Source: Candidatus Zymogenus saltonus
Lineage (GTDB): Bacteria; Desulfobacterota; Zymogenia; Zymogenales; Zymogenaceae
DNA length: 61,667 bases
Assembly: GCA_016929395.1 (NCBI GenBank)
Contig: JAFGIX010000080.1
Location: 1 to 61,667 of the forward strand
Reading direction: 5' to 3'
Made by a program: the position numbers and the translations under genes. Below the pieces are notes generated by a model that saw only the letters and a program-made list of their open reading frames with translations, was not told the DNA's origin and ran no database searches. This document shows positions 1 through 9,387 of this stretch, one piece after another (the first letter of the stretch is position 1; each line of letters starts with the position of its first letter).

Positions 1-1
1 C

Positions 2-160
2 CCCCGTTTCACTGTCTACCATATTGGGTCCACTTCATACTACTGGAGAGGCCTTGCCTATGAAGGCTTGGGGAAAGAGGAAGAGGCCGCTGCTGACTTT
101 AAAAAAGCGTGTACTTATGGAGAAGAAAAAGCGTGCGATAAGTTGATTGCAAAAGAATAG
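2..160 (+). CDS. TPR/Sel1-like repeat protein, C-terminal fragment
   Basis: The window opens inside this gene: the frame starting at base 2 is open to the TAG at 158-160, giving the last 52 residues. They contain a tetratricopeptide-like helical pair (YYWRGLAYEGLGKEEEAAAD, then FKKACTYGEEKACDKL), with the small and aromatic residue spacing of TPR units and the Ala-Cys pattern of Sel1-like repeats. Such repeats normally act as protein-protein interaction scaffolds; the upstream part and true function lie outside the window. A hairpin terminator follows 27 bases after the stop. The repeat class is a reading by eye. Confidence 0.6.
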   Translation, partial: PRFTVYHIGSTSYYWRGLAYEGLGKEEEAAADFKKACTYGEEKACDKLIAKE

Positions 161-186
161 CTGATAAATACTTAAGTTAATTTATC

Positions 187-219
187 AAGGTGGGTATCTA
201 TTCCCACTTTTTTTATTTT
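187..219 (+). terminator. Rho-independent terminator after the TPR-like gene
   Basis: GTGGG (190-194) pairs with CCCAC (203-207) around an eight-base loop. Weaker A-U and G-U pairs extend the stem outward, and it is followed by TTTTTTTATTTT. It closes the transcript of the partial first gene. Confidence 0.65.
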
Positions 220-294
220 GTAAATCGCTACAAATGTTAATATTTTTTATATATCCTCCTATATTCTGAAATAATTGGATTAATAGTTAATGTC

Positions 295-319
295 TGGTTG
301 ATTTCTATTGAATCAACCA
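295..319 (+). repeat. 9-bp inverted repeat in the leader of the 350 gene
   Basis: TGGTTGATT (295-303) and AATCAACCA (311-319) are perfect inverted copies separated by seven bases. They sit 30 bases upstream of the ATG at 350. No T-run follows, so this is more likely an operator or mRNA hairpin than a terminator. Confidence 0.4.
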
Positions 320-349
320 AATTCCGTAAAATCCAAGGAGGATGTAAAA

Positions 350-715
350 ATGACTGAAATAGCTGAGTATGTACAGGTTCCAGGAGCTAGAGTCGTTCTT
401 CAATACGGTAAGCGCACACAGGTTTTAATCCCAAGTTCAGCATTAAAAGGGGGTGGAAGCTCAACAATTCCCGCCGCAATTATACTAATGATTGTTGAGT
501 GGATATGGGAATATCTTACTTCCACAGTCGATTTGAAGCAAGATCGAATTCTCGAGGGGATAGATATTCTGAAAACATACATGGAAAAAGCCCCAGGTTT
601 TGTGAAGAAAGAGGATATCAACAAAGAATGGGATACGGAAGTTAATTCCCGTATTAAGGATGCAGGGCTTCTAGCAATGGATACGTACATGCGTACTATG
701 GATTTGTACTATTAA
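350..715 (+). CDS. Hypothetical protein with a hydrophobic segment (upstream half)
   Basis: This is a 121-residue product beginning MTEIAEYVQVPGARVVLQYG. The ATG at 350 is preferred over the in-frame TTG at 308 because AAGGAGG lies nine bases upstream of it. After a Gly/Ser-rich turn comes a hydrophobic run (PAAIILMIVEWIWEYL) that could be one membrane-associated helix, followed by a charged helical tail with several Lys/Glu pairs. I do not recognise the family. The local sequence is AT-rich compared with the glyQ region downstream. It may be only the first half of a longer interrupted gene whose frame continues to 1495. Confidence 0.6.
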   Translation: MTEIAEYVQVPGARVVLQYGKRTQVLIPSSALKGGGSSTIPAAIILMIVEWIWEYLTSTVDLKQDRILEGIDILKTYMEKAPGFVKKEDINKEWDTEVNSRIKDAGLLAMDTYMRTMDLYY

Positions 716-973
716 AGTCAAGGTTTAAGAACCCCCGAAGATCCGCCTCTGACTATTTATAAGGATAGCAAGAAATCAGAAAAGGATGAATCAAAGGTTG
801 GTCATAAAGCTTCTGAAGAAGATCTTGAAGTAGAGGTAGTATCGCCCTTTAACGCAGAAACCCTTAAAAGGCTGGAGGACTTCAAAACAGATTTTCAGCC
901 GTCAACAGAGGTTCAAGATAAACAAGACGACATCAGTGCCATAAAGGAGGATATTGAAAAAATCAATGATACC

Positions 974-1495
974 TTGGAAGAGATGAAGGGTCTCATCGAG
1001 GAACTGAAACCAAAACAACCGGAGGAGGAGGGCAAGACTCCGGCGGATACGTCAAAGATCGAGGGAGAATTCCAGCCCGCATCCCTTCCCGCCGATGAGG
1101 TCAATATAATGGAGGAGATAAGGAACGGCTTCAACAACATCATGAGCGCCTTCGCTTCTCAAGCGGGCGAAGGGAAAATCCTCACCGTCTCCCTCACCGA
1201 TGAAAGCGCAAACAACATCTCGACCATGATTGTCAACAAGCAGAACGAGGAGAAAGGGGTGGAGCAGGCGGGAAAAGAGCAGCAGGCCGCCGTCACCAAC
1301 GAAGACCTCGGCATCGAGATCAGGGACTCGAAGCGCTCCGTTAAAAGCGACATTGCCGAGATCAAAAGCCTCCTCAACAAGCTTATCGACGTTATCGAGA
1401 AAAAGGCCATGACGTTCGACGATATATACAATAAACTCTGCTTAAGGATGATACGCGAGCACAGGAACAGCACCGGGCGGATGATAGGAAGATGA
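974..1495 (+). CDS. Hypothetical coiled-coil protein (downstream half)
   Basis: The most upstream usable start is TTG 974, with ATG 983 as the alternative; neither has a convincing ribosome site. The 173-residue product is highly charged. Heptad-like stretches occur near the start (LEEMKGLIEELK) and near the end (SDIAEIKSLLNKLIDVIEKK), with a Pro/Glu-rich linker between, as in structural or tethering proteins. The same frame is open back to the stop codon at 713, which suggests this is the C-terminal part of the gene that begins at 350. A strong terminator follows 40 bases downstream. No family recognised. Confidence 0.45.
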   Translation: MEEMKGLIEELKPKQPEEEGKTPADTSKIEGEFQPASLPADEVNIMEEIRNGFNNIMSAFASQAGEGKILTVSLTDESANNISTMIVNKQNEEKGVEQAGKEQQAAVTNEDLGIEIRDSKRSVKSDIAEIKSLLNKLIDVIEKKAMTFDDIYNKLCLRMIREHRNSTGRMIGR

Positions 1496-1535
1496 GAGCA
1501 AAGTGAAAAACCGACCAATAATAGTAGACTTTTAT

Positions 1536-1567
1536 AGAGCCGGCAGTAACAGACCGGCTCTTTTTTT
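1536..1567 (+). terminator. Strong Rho-independent terminator
   Basis: AGAGCCGG (1536-1543) pairs perfectly with CCGGCTCT (1554-1561) around a ten-base loop, followed by a run of Ts to 1567. It separates the coiled-coil gene from glyQ. Confidence 0.85.
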
Positions 1568-1596
1568 GGACTTTTTCCCACCCTCCCTAAATTTTC

Positions 1597-1625
1597 TTGA
1601 CATTATCTCCCATTGATGATAATTA
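1597..1625 (+). promoter_or_regulatory. Sigma70-like promoter for glyQ
   Basis: TTGACA at 1597-1602 and TAATTA at 1620-1625 are separated by 17 bases, placing transcription start about 65 bases before the glyQ start. The site lies just after the upstream terminator, as expected for the promoter of glyQ-glyS. Confidence 0.6.
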
Positions 1626-1696
1626 ATTAAATTTAACCTTACTTTGGGGGAGCTCGCGTTTTTGTCAAGGCGGGTTTTCCCGTGGAGAAGACATCA

Positions 1697-2602
<906 letters not shown>

Positions 2603-2697
2603 GGGAGGGGGGTTGAGGTCGACGGTATTTGTGATAAGGGAATGGGTGTTGATCCGGTAAGTACTTGAAATAAATAAGAAACATAAGGAACGACAAG

Positions 2698-4785
2698 TTG
2701 AGTGGCGAACTTCTAATAGAGATTGGAACCGAGGAGATACCGGCGGGATTCGTGCCGGTCGCCCTTGAGGCGATGGAGCGGATATTGACCGATCTCCTCT
2801 CCCAGTACAGAATCGGCATCTCGGGAAAGATAAGAACCATCGGGACTCCCAGGCGCCTTACCGTTACGGCTGTGGGACTCGATAAATCCCAGAGCCCCCG
2901 GAGGACGGAAAAGATCGGGCCGCCGGCTTCCAAGGCCTTTGACGAGAATGGTAAGCCGAACAAGATGGCGGAGGGATTCGCAAAGGGGCAGGGCGTCAAG
3001 GTCGAAGACCTTGTGAGGATAGAGACGGATAAGGGGGAGTATCTCGCGGCGGTAATCGAGGATGCTGGAAGGCCGACCGTGGAGCTTCTGCCCGAAATGA
3101 TAGAGAGGCTGATCGGTGAGATCCCCTTCAAGAAGAGCATGAGGTGGATGAACCTCGACGTCAGGTTCGGGAGGCCGGTCCACTGGATATTGGCCCTTTT
3201 CGACGGCGCGGTCGTCCCGGTATCCTTCGGAAACGTGAAGAGCGGCGACAAAACGAGGGGGCACCGGTTCATGGCGCCTGGGGAGATCGCCGTAAAGGAT
3301 TTCGTGGATTATCTCAAGAAGCTGGAAAAGGCGTTCGTAGTCTGCGACCCGGAGGAGAGGAAAAAGATCATCGAGGAAGGAGTTGGCGATGTCGCGAAGG
3401 CTTTCGGGGGGGCGCCACTTCCCAATCCGGAGCTGGTCGACGAGGTGGTTTACCTTACCGAGTTTCCGGTAGCCGTGGGGGGGTCGTTCCCGAAGGAGTA
3501 CCTGAAGCTGCCGGTGGATGTGCTGGTGACCTCGATGCGATCCCACCAGCGCTATTTCGGCGTGGTCGACAAAGGCGGAAAACTCCTCCCCCATTTCGTC
3601 ACGGTGAGCAACACAAAGGCGAAGGACAACGGGGTGGTCTCCAGGGGAAACGAGAGGGTCCTGGTGGCGAGGCTCGAGGACGCAAAGTTCTATTTCGAGG
3701 AGGATACGAAGGTCCCGTTAAAAAACAGGGTCGAGGACCTCAAGGGGGTGGTTTTTCACTCCAAGCTCGGCACCTCCTACGAGAAGGTGATGCGATTTCG
3801 GGAGCTCTCCGGCTGGCTCGCCGATAAAATCCTCCCCGAAAAAAAGGAGGCGGTGATGGAGGCGGCCTATCTGGCGAAGGCCGACCTCGACACAGGGATG
3901 GTCCAGGAGTTCCCGTCGCTTCAGGGGAAGATAGGGAGGGAGTACGCCCTGAGGGACGGGATAGCCCCGGAGATCGCCGAGGCTATTTACGAGCATTATA
4001 TGCCTGTGGGCGCGAGGGATGACATCCCGAAGGGCGAGATCGGGACAATCGTGTCGCTTTCCGACAAGATGGACACGATCTGCGGATTTTTCGGGGTGGG
4101 GATGACCCCCACCGGGACCGCCGATCCCTACGCCCTGAGGCGGAGCGTAATAGCGATTATTAATATCATTCTGGGAAAGGGGATCAGGCTCTCGCTTGTG
4201 GATTTCATAGACAGGTCGATTGAGATTCTCGAGGGGAAGGCGACGAGGGGCAGGGATGAGCTGAAGGCCGATGTTGCCGATTTCTTTCGGGGGAGGCTCG
4301 CCGTCCTCCTCGCCGACACAGGTTTCCCCCAGGACGTTGTCGACGCCGTATTGACGGTTTCTATCGACGACCTCGTTTTGGTAAAGAAAAGGGCGGAGGC
4401 GATAATGGTGTGGAAAAAACGCCCTGAATTCAGCGATTTGGCGACCTCAATAAAAAGGGTGGGGAATATCATAAAGGGAAAGGACGCGGAAGAGGGAGCC
4501 GGTGATGTGGACGAGAAGCTTCTCGCCGAGAGTGCGGAGCGGGAGCTCTTAAAGAGATTGGAGGAGGTGGAAAAGGGCGTCGGGGCGTTGATCGTGGAAG
4601 AGAAATACAATGAGGCGGTGGGGAAGCTTTTGGAGCTCAAGGGGCCGATAGACAAATTCTTCGACGATGTAATGGTGATGGACGAAAACCCTGATGTCCG
4701 CCAAAACCGCCTCTCGATTCTGGGCAGGATAAAATGGTTGTTTATGAATATCTGCGATTTTCAGAAGATCGAGCAGGAGAAGTGA
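2698..4785 (+). CDS. glyS: Glycyl-tRNA synthetase beta subunit
   Basis: The beta subunit completes the alpha2beta2 glycyl-tRNA synthetase and carries tRNA binding. The product (695 residues) begins SGELLIEIGTEEIPAGF, the usual GlyS N-terminus. The block around residues 435-480 (YMPVGARDDIP, then ADPYALRR) is typical of the family, and a DALR-like anticodon-binding region fills the last 110 residues. The start is TTG 2698 with AAGGA 10 bases upstream; no in-frame ATG fits the conserved N-terminus. ppdK follows after 131 bases, the gene order seen in several deltaproteobacteria. Long opposite-strand ORFs across this gene are frame shadows. Confidence 0.95.
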   Translation: MSGELLIEIGTEEIPAGFVPVALEAMERILTDLLSQYRIGISGKIRTIGTPRRLTVTAVGLDKSQSPRRTEKIGPPASKAFDENGKPNKMAEGFAKGQGVKVEDLVRIETDKGEYLAAVIEDAGRPTVELLPEMIERLIGEIPFKKSMRWMNLDVRFGRPVHWILALFDGAVVPVSFGNVKSGDKTRGHRFMAPGEIAVKDFVDYLKKLEKAFVVCDPEERKKIIEEGVGDVAKAFGGAPLPNPELVDEVVYLTEFPVAVGGSFPKEYLKLPVDVLVTSMRSHQRYFGVVDKGGKLLPHFVTVSNTKAKDNGVVSRGNERVLVARLEDAKFYFEEDTKVPLKNRVEDLKGVVFHSKLGTSYEKVMRFRELSGWLADKILPEKKEAVMEAAYLAKADLDTGMVQEFPSLQGKIGREYALRDGIAPEIAEAIYEHYMPVGARDDIPKGEIGTIVSLSDKMDTICGFFGVGMTPTGTADPYALRRSVIAIINIILGKGIRLSLVDFIDRSIEILEGKATRGRDELKADVADFFRGRLAVLLADTGFPQDVVDAVLTVSIDDLVLVKKRAEAIMVWKKRPEFSDLATSIKRVGNIIKGKDAEEGAGDVDEKLLAESAERELLKRLEEVEKGVGALIVEEKYNEAVGKLLELKGPIDKFFDDVMVMDENPDVRQNRLSILGRIKWLFMNICDFQKIEQEK

Positions 4786-4916
4786 TTGACGGCGCGTAAA
4801 AACGGTTTTCATGGCTTCAGGGGGAAATCTTGTAAAAGCAGCGGCTAGGACCGTAACAGGGATGAGACAGAAATGATTAATAAAGATTTAGAATATTTTG
4901 TCAAGGAGATATAGAT

Positions 4917-7601
4917 ATGGCTGACAAATACGTCTACTTCTTCGGCGAGGGGAAGGCGGAGGGGGATGCCTCGATGAAGATCCTCCTGGGGGGGAAGGGG
5001 GCCAACCTGGCCGAGATGACAAACATCAAGGTCCCGGTTCCCGCCGGGTTTACCATCTCTACGGAGGTCTGCAGCTACTACTACGAGAACGACCGCAAAT
5101 ACCCGGCGAAGCTCGAGAAGGAGGTAAAGGAGAACATCGCCAGGGTCGAGAAGGCGATGGGGGCGAAGTTCGGCGACCCGGAAAATCCCCTCCTCTTCTC
5201 GGTCAGGAGCGGCGCGCCCGCCTCCATGCCCGGTATGATGGACACCGTCCTCAACCTGGGGCTGAACGAGGAGACCCTGAAGGGCCTGATAAAGAAGAGC
5301 GGAAACGAGCGCTTCGCCTACGACTCCTACAGGCGCCTTGTCCAGATGTACGGCGACGTAGTGATGGGGCTAAAGCCGGAGAGCGAGGACGAGGAAGACC
5401 CCTTCGAGGTGATAATCGAGAAGAAGAAGAAGGAGCTGGGGATAGAGCTGGATCTCGACCTCACTGCGGAGGATCTTAAGGACCTGGCGGATCGCTTCGT
5501 CAGGGCCATAAAGGAGAGGCTGGGAGTCGATTTTCCCCAGGACCCGATGAATCAGCTCTGGGGGGCGATAGGAGCGGTCTTTGGATCGTGGAACAATCCC
5601 AGGGCCATAACATACCGTAATCTCAACAAGATCCCCGCCCACTGGGGAACGGCGGTCAACGTCCAGGCGATGGTCTTCGGAAACATGGGTGATGACTGCG
5701 CCACCGGAGTCGCCTTTACGAGGGACCCCTCGACGGGCGAGAACGTCTTCTACGGCGAGTACCTGAAGAACGCCCAGGGGGAGGACGTGGTGGCCGGAAT
5801 CAGGACGCCCCAGCCGATAAACAGGGCGAAGAAGAGGGAAGAGTCGATGACCTCCCTCGAGGAGGAGATGCCGAAGCAGTACGGCGAGCTGGTCGGGATA
5901 TACAAGAAGCTCGAAAAACACTACAAGGAGATGCAGGATATCGAGTTTACGATTCAGAACGAAAAGCTCTGGATGCTTCAGACGAGGACCGGAAAGAGGA
6001 CGGCCCAGGCGGCCGTGAGGATAGCCGTGGAGATGGTGAAAGAGGGGCTGATAGGAAAGGAGGAGGCGGTGCTTCGCCTCGACCCGGACCAGGTCGACCA
6101 GCTACTCCACCCGATGATAGACCCGAAGGCTGACAGGGATGTGATCGCCAAAGGGCTTCCCGCCTCCCCCGGAGCGGCGGTGGGAAAGGTCGTCTTTACC
6201 GCCAACGACGCCGAGAAGGAGGCGAAGGTCGGAGAGAAGGTGATCCTGGTGAGGATCGAGACCTCGCCAGAGGACATCCACGGCATGAACGCCGCCCAGG
6301 GAATCCTGACGGCCCGGGGGGGGATGACCTCCCACGCGGCGGTCGTGGCGAGAGGGATGGGAAAACCCTGCGTCGCAGGCGCCGGCGACATCAGGGTAAG
6401 CTACGAGAAGCAGACGCTCACCGTGGGAAACAGAACGATCAAGAGGGGGGACTTTATTACGCTTGACGGAAGCACCGGCGAGGTGATGGCGGGCGAGATG
6501 CCCCTGGTTAAGGCGGCGCTTTCCGGGGACTTCGGGACCCTCATGGGCTGGGTCGACGGGATAAGGAGGCTCAAGGTGCGCACCAACGCCGACACCCCCA
6601 ACGACTCCCAGGTGGCCGTCGACTTTGGGGCGGAAGGAATCGGTCTCTGCAGAACGGAGCACATGTTCTTCGAGGGGGACAGAATAGATGCGGTAAGGGA
6701 GATGATTCTGGCCGACGACGGTGAGGCGAGGAGAAAGGCGCTGAAGAAGATCGAACCGATGCAGCAGGGGGACTTCGAGGGGATATTCAGGGTCATGAAG
6801 GAGCGTCCGGTTACGATCAGGCTTCTCGACCCACCCCTCCACGAGTTTCTTCCCCACACAGACAACGAGATCAAAGAGCTTTCAAAGAAGATGGGGGTGA
6901 AGCCTGAGAGTATAAAGGAGAAGGTGGAGGAGCTCCACGAGTTCAACCCGATGCTCGGACACAGGGGATGCCGCCTCGGGGTAATTTATCCCGAGATATC
7001 GGAGATGCAGGCCACGGCGATCATAAGGGCGGCGTGCGTGGTGAAGAAGGAAGGCGTCGACGTACACCCGGAGATCATGATACCCCTTGTCGGGATCGTC
7101 AAGGAACTGGAGCTGCAGCGGGAGGTTGTCATTAAAGCCGCCGAGAAGGTCTTTGAGGAGGAGGGGATCAAGGTGGACTACCTCGTCGGGACGATGATCG
7201 AGCTTCCCAGGGCATGCCTGACCGCGGACGAGATCGCGAAAGTTGCACAGTTCTTCTCCTTCGGCACCAACGACCTCACGCAGACGACCTTCGGTCTCTC
7301 CCGGGACGACGCCGGCTCGTTCCTGCCGGAATACGTGAAGTTGGGAATCCTTGCCGTCGATCCCTTCGTCGCCCTCGACCAGAGGGGTGTTGGGGAGCTT
7401 GTCGAGATGGCGGTGGTAAAGGGAAGGTCCACCCGTAAAGACCTCAAGGTCGGCATCTGCGGCGAGCACGGGGGAGAGCCCACAAGCGTTATGTTCTGTC
7501 ACAAGGTCGGCCTCAATTACGTAAGTTGCTCCCCGTACAGGGTTCCCATAGCGAGGCTCGCCGCGGCCCAGGCGGTTATCAAGGAGAAGCGGAATAAATA
7601 G
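4917..7601 (+). CDS. ppdK: Pyruvate, phosphate dikinase
   Basis: PPDK interconverts pyruvate + ATP + phosphate and phosphoenolpyruvate + AMP + pyrophosphate, a reversible step linking glycolysis and gluconeogenesis that is common in anaerobes. All three modules are present in 894 residues. The ATP-grasp domain carries [10 protein letters not shown] near residue 26. The swivelling phosphohistidine domain has [13 protein letters not shown], with the phosphorylated His at residue 473. The C-terminal PEP/pyruvate barrel has [12 protein letters not shown] and GICGEHGG, with the active-site Cys at residue 848. ATG 4917 has AAGGAG nine bases upstream. The PEP made here could also feed the nonulosonate synthase encoded at 40921; that link is only inference. 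Confidence 0.97.
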   Translation: MADKYVYFFGEGKAEGDASMKILLGGKGANLAEMTNIKVPVPAGFTISTEVCSYYYENDRKYPAKLEKEVKENIARVEKAMGAKFGDPENPLLFSVRSGAPASMPGMMDTVLNLGLNEETLKGLIKKSGNERFAYDSYRRLVQMYGDVVMGLKPESEDEEDPFEVIIEKKKKELGIELDLDLTAEDLKDLADRFVRAIKERLGVDFPQDPMNQLWGAIGAVFGSWNNPRAITYRNLNKIPAHWGTAVNVQAMVFGNMGDDCATGVAFTRDPSTGENVFYGEYLKNAQGEDVVAGIRTPQPINRAKKREESMTSLEEEMPKQYGELVGIYKKLEKHYKEMQDIEFTIQNEKLWMLQTRTGKRTAQAAVRIAVEMVKEGLIGKEEAVLRLDPDQVDQLLHPMIDPKADRDVIAKGLPASPGAAVGKVVFTANDAEKEAKVGEKVILVRIETSPEDIHGMNAAQGILTARGGMTSHAAVVARGMGKPCVAGAGDIRVSYEKQTLTVGNRTIKRGDFITLDGSTGEVMAGEMPLVKAALSGDFGTLMGWVDGIRRLKVRTNADTPNDSQVAVDFGAEGIGLCRTEHMFFEGDRIDAVREMILADDGEARRKALKKIEPMQQGDFEGIFRVMKERPVTIRLLDPPLHEFLPHTDNEIKELSKKMGVKPESIKEKVEELHEFNPMLGHRGCRLGVIYPEISEMQATAIIRAACVVKKEGVDVHPEIMIPLVGIVKELELQREVVIKAAEKVFEEEGIKVDYLVGTMIELPRACLTADEIAKVAQFFSFGTNDLTQTTFGLSRDDAGSFLPEYVKLGILAVDPFVALDQRGVGELVEMAVVKGRSTRKDLKVGICGEHGGEPTSVMFCHKVGLNYVSCSPYRVPIARLAAAQAVIKEKRNK

Positions 7602-7680
7602 ACATTCCATCCCTTAATAATGGGAAACAGGGAAAGTCCGTTTTAAACTGATATGATCTTGAATTTTGGTCAAAAAGTTG

Positions 7681-7689
7681 TGATATAAT
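7681..7689 (+). promoter_or_regulatory. Extended -10 element (TGATATAAT)
   Basis: TG at 7681-7682, one base, then TATAAT at 7684-7689 forms an extended -10 box about 125 bases before the membrane-protein gene. The best -35 candidate (TTGAAT, 19-base spacing) is poor, consistent with an extended -10 promoter. Confidence 0.45.
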
Positions 7690-7815
7690 ACAGTCCCTAT
7701 CGGTTAATGGAGCTAAAGGAGATCAGGGGGGTGGGGGGCCGAATGGGTAGAGATCGGCTCGGGAATTAATAAGGGCAGTTATACGTGCTCAATTTAGTAA
7801 TTGGAGGATTTTACC

Positions 7816-8931
7816 GTGGCAGTTTCAGATGAACTCACCAAGGCGGCTGTAAAGGAGGAGGGAAAAGAGGGGGAAGAGAAAAAGGGGGACGAAAAGAAGA
7901 CTAAGGCTAAGGACAAAACGGGGGAGCCTCAGGGCACGATGAAGTTTCGCGGCAGCGGATTTCAGATGTTCCTCTATTTTGTCCTCTTTCCCCTTACGGG
8001 CATACTCCTCTTCATTCCCGTCCCGTTTGTTACGGTTTCTCTGAGAAATTGGTTTTTCAAAAACCTCGGCATCGATGTTGAGGGTAAGAAGATAGACGTC
8101 TCTTTTGCGGGAAGCGGCCTGGCCCTCCTTAAATATTGGATACCGTCTCTTATACTTATAATTGTTGCGGTTGTATTCCTCTCTCTCGGTCTGTCGAGAT
8201 CGGTGTCCGGCGTGAAGGGATTCCTCGTCGGGTTCCTCCTGACAGATTTGGGTCTTTTGGTCCTTGCTCCAATCCCATGGCTTTGGGTCGGCAAGAGGAA
8301 GTACATAGCGAAGAACCTCAGCGTGAACCTCGGGGGGGTCGGGGAGGAAAACGTCGCAAGACTCTCTTTTAACGGCAGGGGACTTTCCCTCCTTGGATAC
8401 TCGGTTCTTGCCGTACTCTCTGCGCTCCTCCTTTTCATTCCGTTGCCGTGGATCATCGTGGCGGCGGTCAAGTGGTTTTCCAGATCGACAATCGTAACGG
8501 TCGGAAAGAAGGAGTATCGTCCCTCTTTTTCGGGCACCGGAGGATCTCTCTTCTGGTACATAATAGGTATGTTTATTGCTTCGGTCGTTTTGGTATTCCC
8601 ATTCGTCTTTAAGGGACTTATTGCCTGGTTTGCGAGGTATTTCAACATTATCGGCCTTGAAAAGAGCGTCGAGTTTGAATTTAAGGGGGGCGCGGGCAGG
8701 ATCTATATTTTGGCCGCGCTCGAGGCGTTTTTTATACTGACCGGCTCTATTTTGGGCAATTTGATCTATATTCTTGGGAAAAGCGGAATCATCAGCGCCT
8801 TATGGGCGATTTATGCCATTAAATCGTTCGGGGTGCTCCTAATGTTGCTGATAATCCTTGTTCCGCAACCATTCATCCTAACCTCTCTTTTGAAATGGCA
8901 GATCGACAGCACGGAAATCTATATAAAGTAA
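7816..8931 (+). CDS. Polytopic membrane protein with internal repeats, DUF898-like
   Basis: After a 45-residue Lys/Glu-rich cytosolic tail, the 371-residue product contains about nine hydrophobic segments arranged as three to four internal repeats. Each repeat begins with an F-x-G-x-G strand (FRGSGFQMF, FAGSGLALL, FNGRGLSLL, FSGTGGSLF) followed by a long hydrophobic hairpin. This resembles the DUF898/YjgN inner-membrane family in architecture, but the conserved TLGIY-type signature is not obvious, so the assignment is tentative and function unknown. The start is GTG 7816, because GGAGG at 7803-7807 is correctly spaced for it. The in-frame TTG at 7801 overlaps that ribosome site. Confidence 0.75.
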   Translation: MAVSDELTKAAVKEEGKEGEEKKGDEKKTKAKDKTGEPQGTMKFRGSGFQMFLYFVLFPLTGILLFIPVPFVTVSLRNWFFKNLGIDVEGKKIDVSFAGSGLALLKYWIPSLILIIVAVVFLSLGLSRSVSGVKGFLVGFLLTDLGLLVLAPIPWLWVGKRKYIAKNLSVNLGGVGEENVARLSFNGRGLSLLGYSVLAVLSALLLFIPLPWIIVAAVKWFSRSTIVTVGKKEYRPSFSGTGGSLFWYIIGMFIASVVLVFPFVFKGLIAWFARYFNIIGLEKSVEFEFKGGAGRIYILAALEAFFILTGSILGNLIYILGKSGIISALWAIYAIKSFGVLLMLLIILVPQPFILTSLLKWQIDSTEIYIK

Positions 8932-9039
8932 TGATATTATTATAGATTTCCCGTGCCCTTCCCGTGTCTCCCGAGCTGGATCACGCTATTTTTTAACCAT
9001 TTATTAAAACAAATCAATTAGGTTTTTTTAATTTTTTTC

Positions 9040-9068
9040 TTGACATCGCTTCCATTTTAATGGTAAAA
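9040..9068 (+). promoter_or_regulatory. Possible promoter of the outer-membrane protein genes
   Basis: TTGACA at 9040-9045 is followed 17 bases later by GTAAAA (9063-9068), a weak -10. It would give a leader of about 310 bases before the first barrel gene. The rest of the AT-rich gap from 8932 holds no gene that I can support. Confidence 0.35.
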
Positions 9069-9242
9069 AATGGATAATAAAAGATGCGCTTTGGCTTTCA
9101 GGAAAATAGCGGTTTTTCGCATTTATCAGGGATTTGATAAATTTTGTTTCTTATAGCTTGACTCATTACTTATTTTAGCTTTAGTGAGATATCCCGATTT
9201 TCTGATAGCCTAAGCATAATTAATTGTAGGTGTGTTAATTAG

Positions 9243-9304
9243 AAAGGAGGTGATATTAAGATTTTTAGAGGCGGTCAATCGTTCGTTACGTTCGATTGAC
9301 TTTT
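9243..9304 (+). promoter_or_regulatory. Leader with perfect Shine-Dalgarno lacking a normal start, plus hairpin
   Basis: AAAGGAGGTGAT (9243-9254) is a full-length complement of the 16S rRNA 3' tail. No ATG, GTG or TTG lies at a usable distance; only ATT 9255 does, opening 14 codons to TGA 9297-9299. GTCAATCG (9274-9281) and CGATTGAC (9293-9300) form a perfect 8-bp hairpin followed by TTTTGTTTGT, terminator-like. The hypothetical reading frame ends inside the right arm of the hairpin. A leader-peptide or attenuation device, or a ribosome-standby site, is possible for the outer-membrane genes downstream. Confidence 0.4.
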
Positions 9305-9387
9305 GTTTGTAGCTTTAACATTTTTTGTTAGAGTTTTTTTGTTCAACCGGAAGTAAATTTGGACAAAATTTCATTAGGAGGTAACTA

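Larger units (their letters stand above)
350..1495 (+). pseudogene. Coiled-coil protein gene interrupted by one in-frame TAA
   Basis: The reading frame that starts at ATG 350 (ribosome site AAGGAGG at 335-341) stops at TAA 713-715. It then continues in the same frame without another stop to TGA 1493-1495. The stretch 716-973 is open for 86 codons yet contains no ATG, GTG or TTG in frame, so the downstream half has no good start of its own. The continuous product would be about 381 residues: a short hydrophobic stretch near residues 40-55 of the first half, then charged linker and coiled-coil segments. Either a nonsense mutation or natural readthrough would explain it. Function unknown. Confidence 0.55.

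Noticed and set aside
2713-3594. Long minus-strand ORFs opposite glyS and ppdK.
   Set aside because: They follow the codon structure of the real genes on the other strand and show no recognisable domain or ribosome site.
4810-4875. A 21-codon ORF between glyS and ppdK.
   Set aside because: No ribosome site and no recognisable sequence; probably chance.
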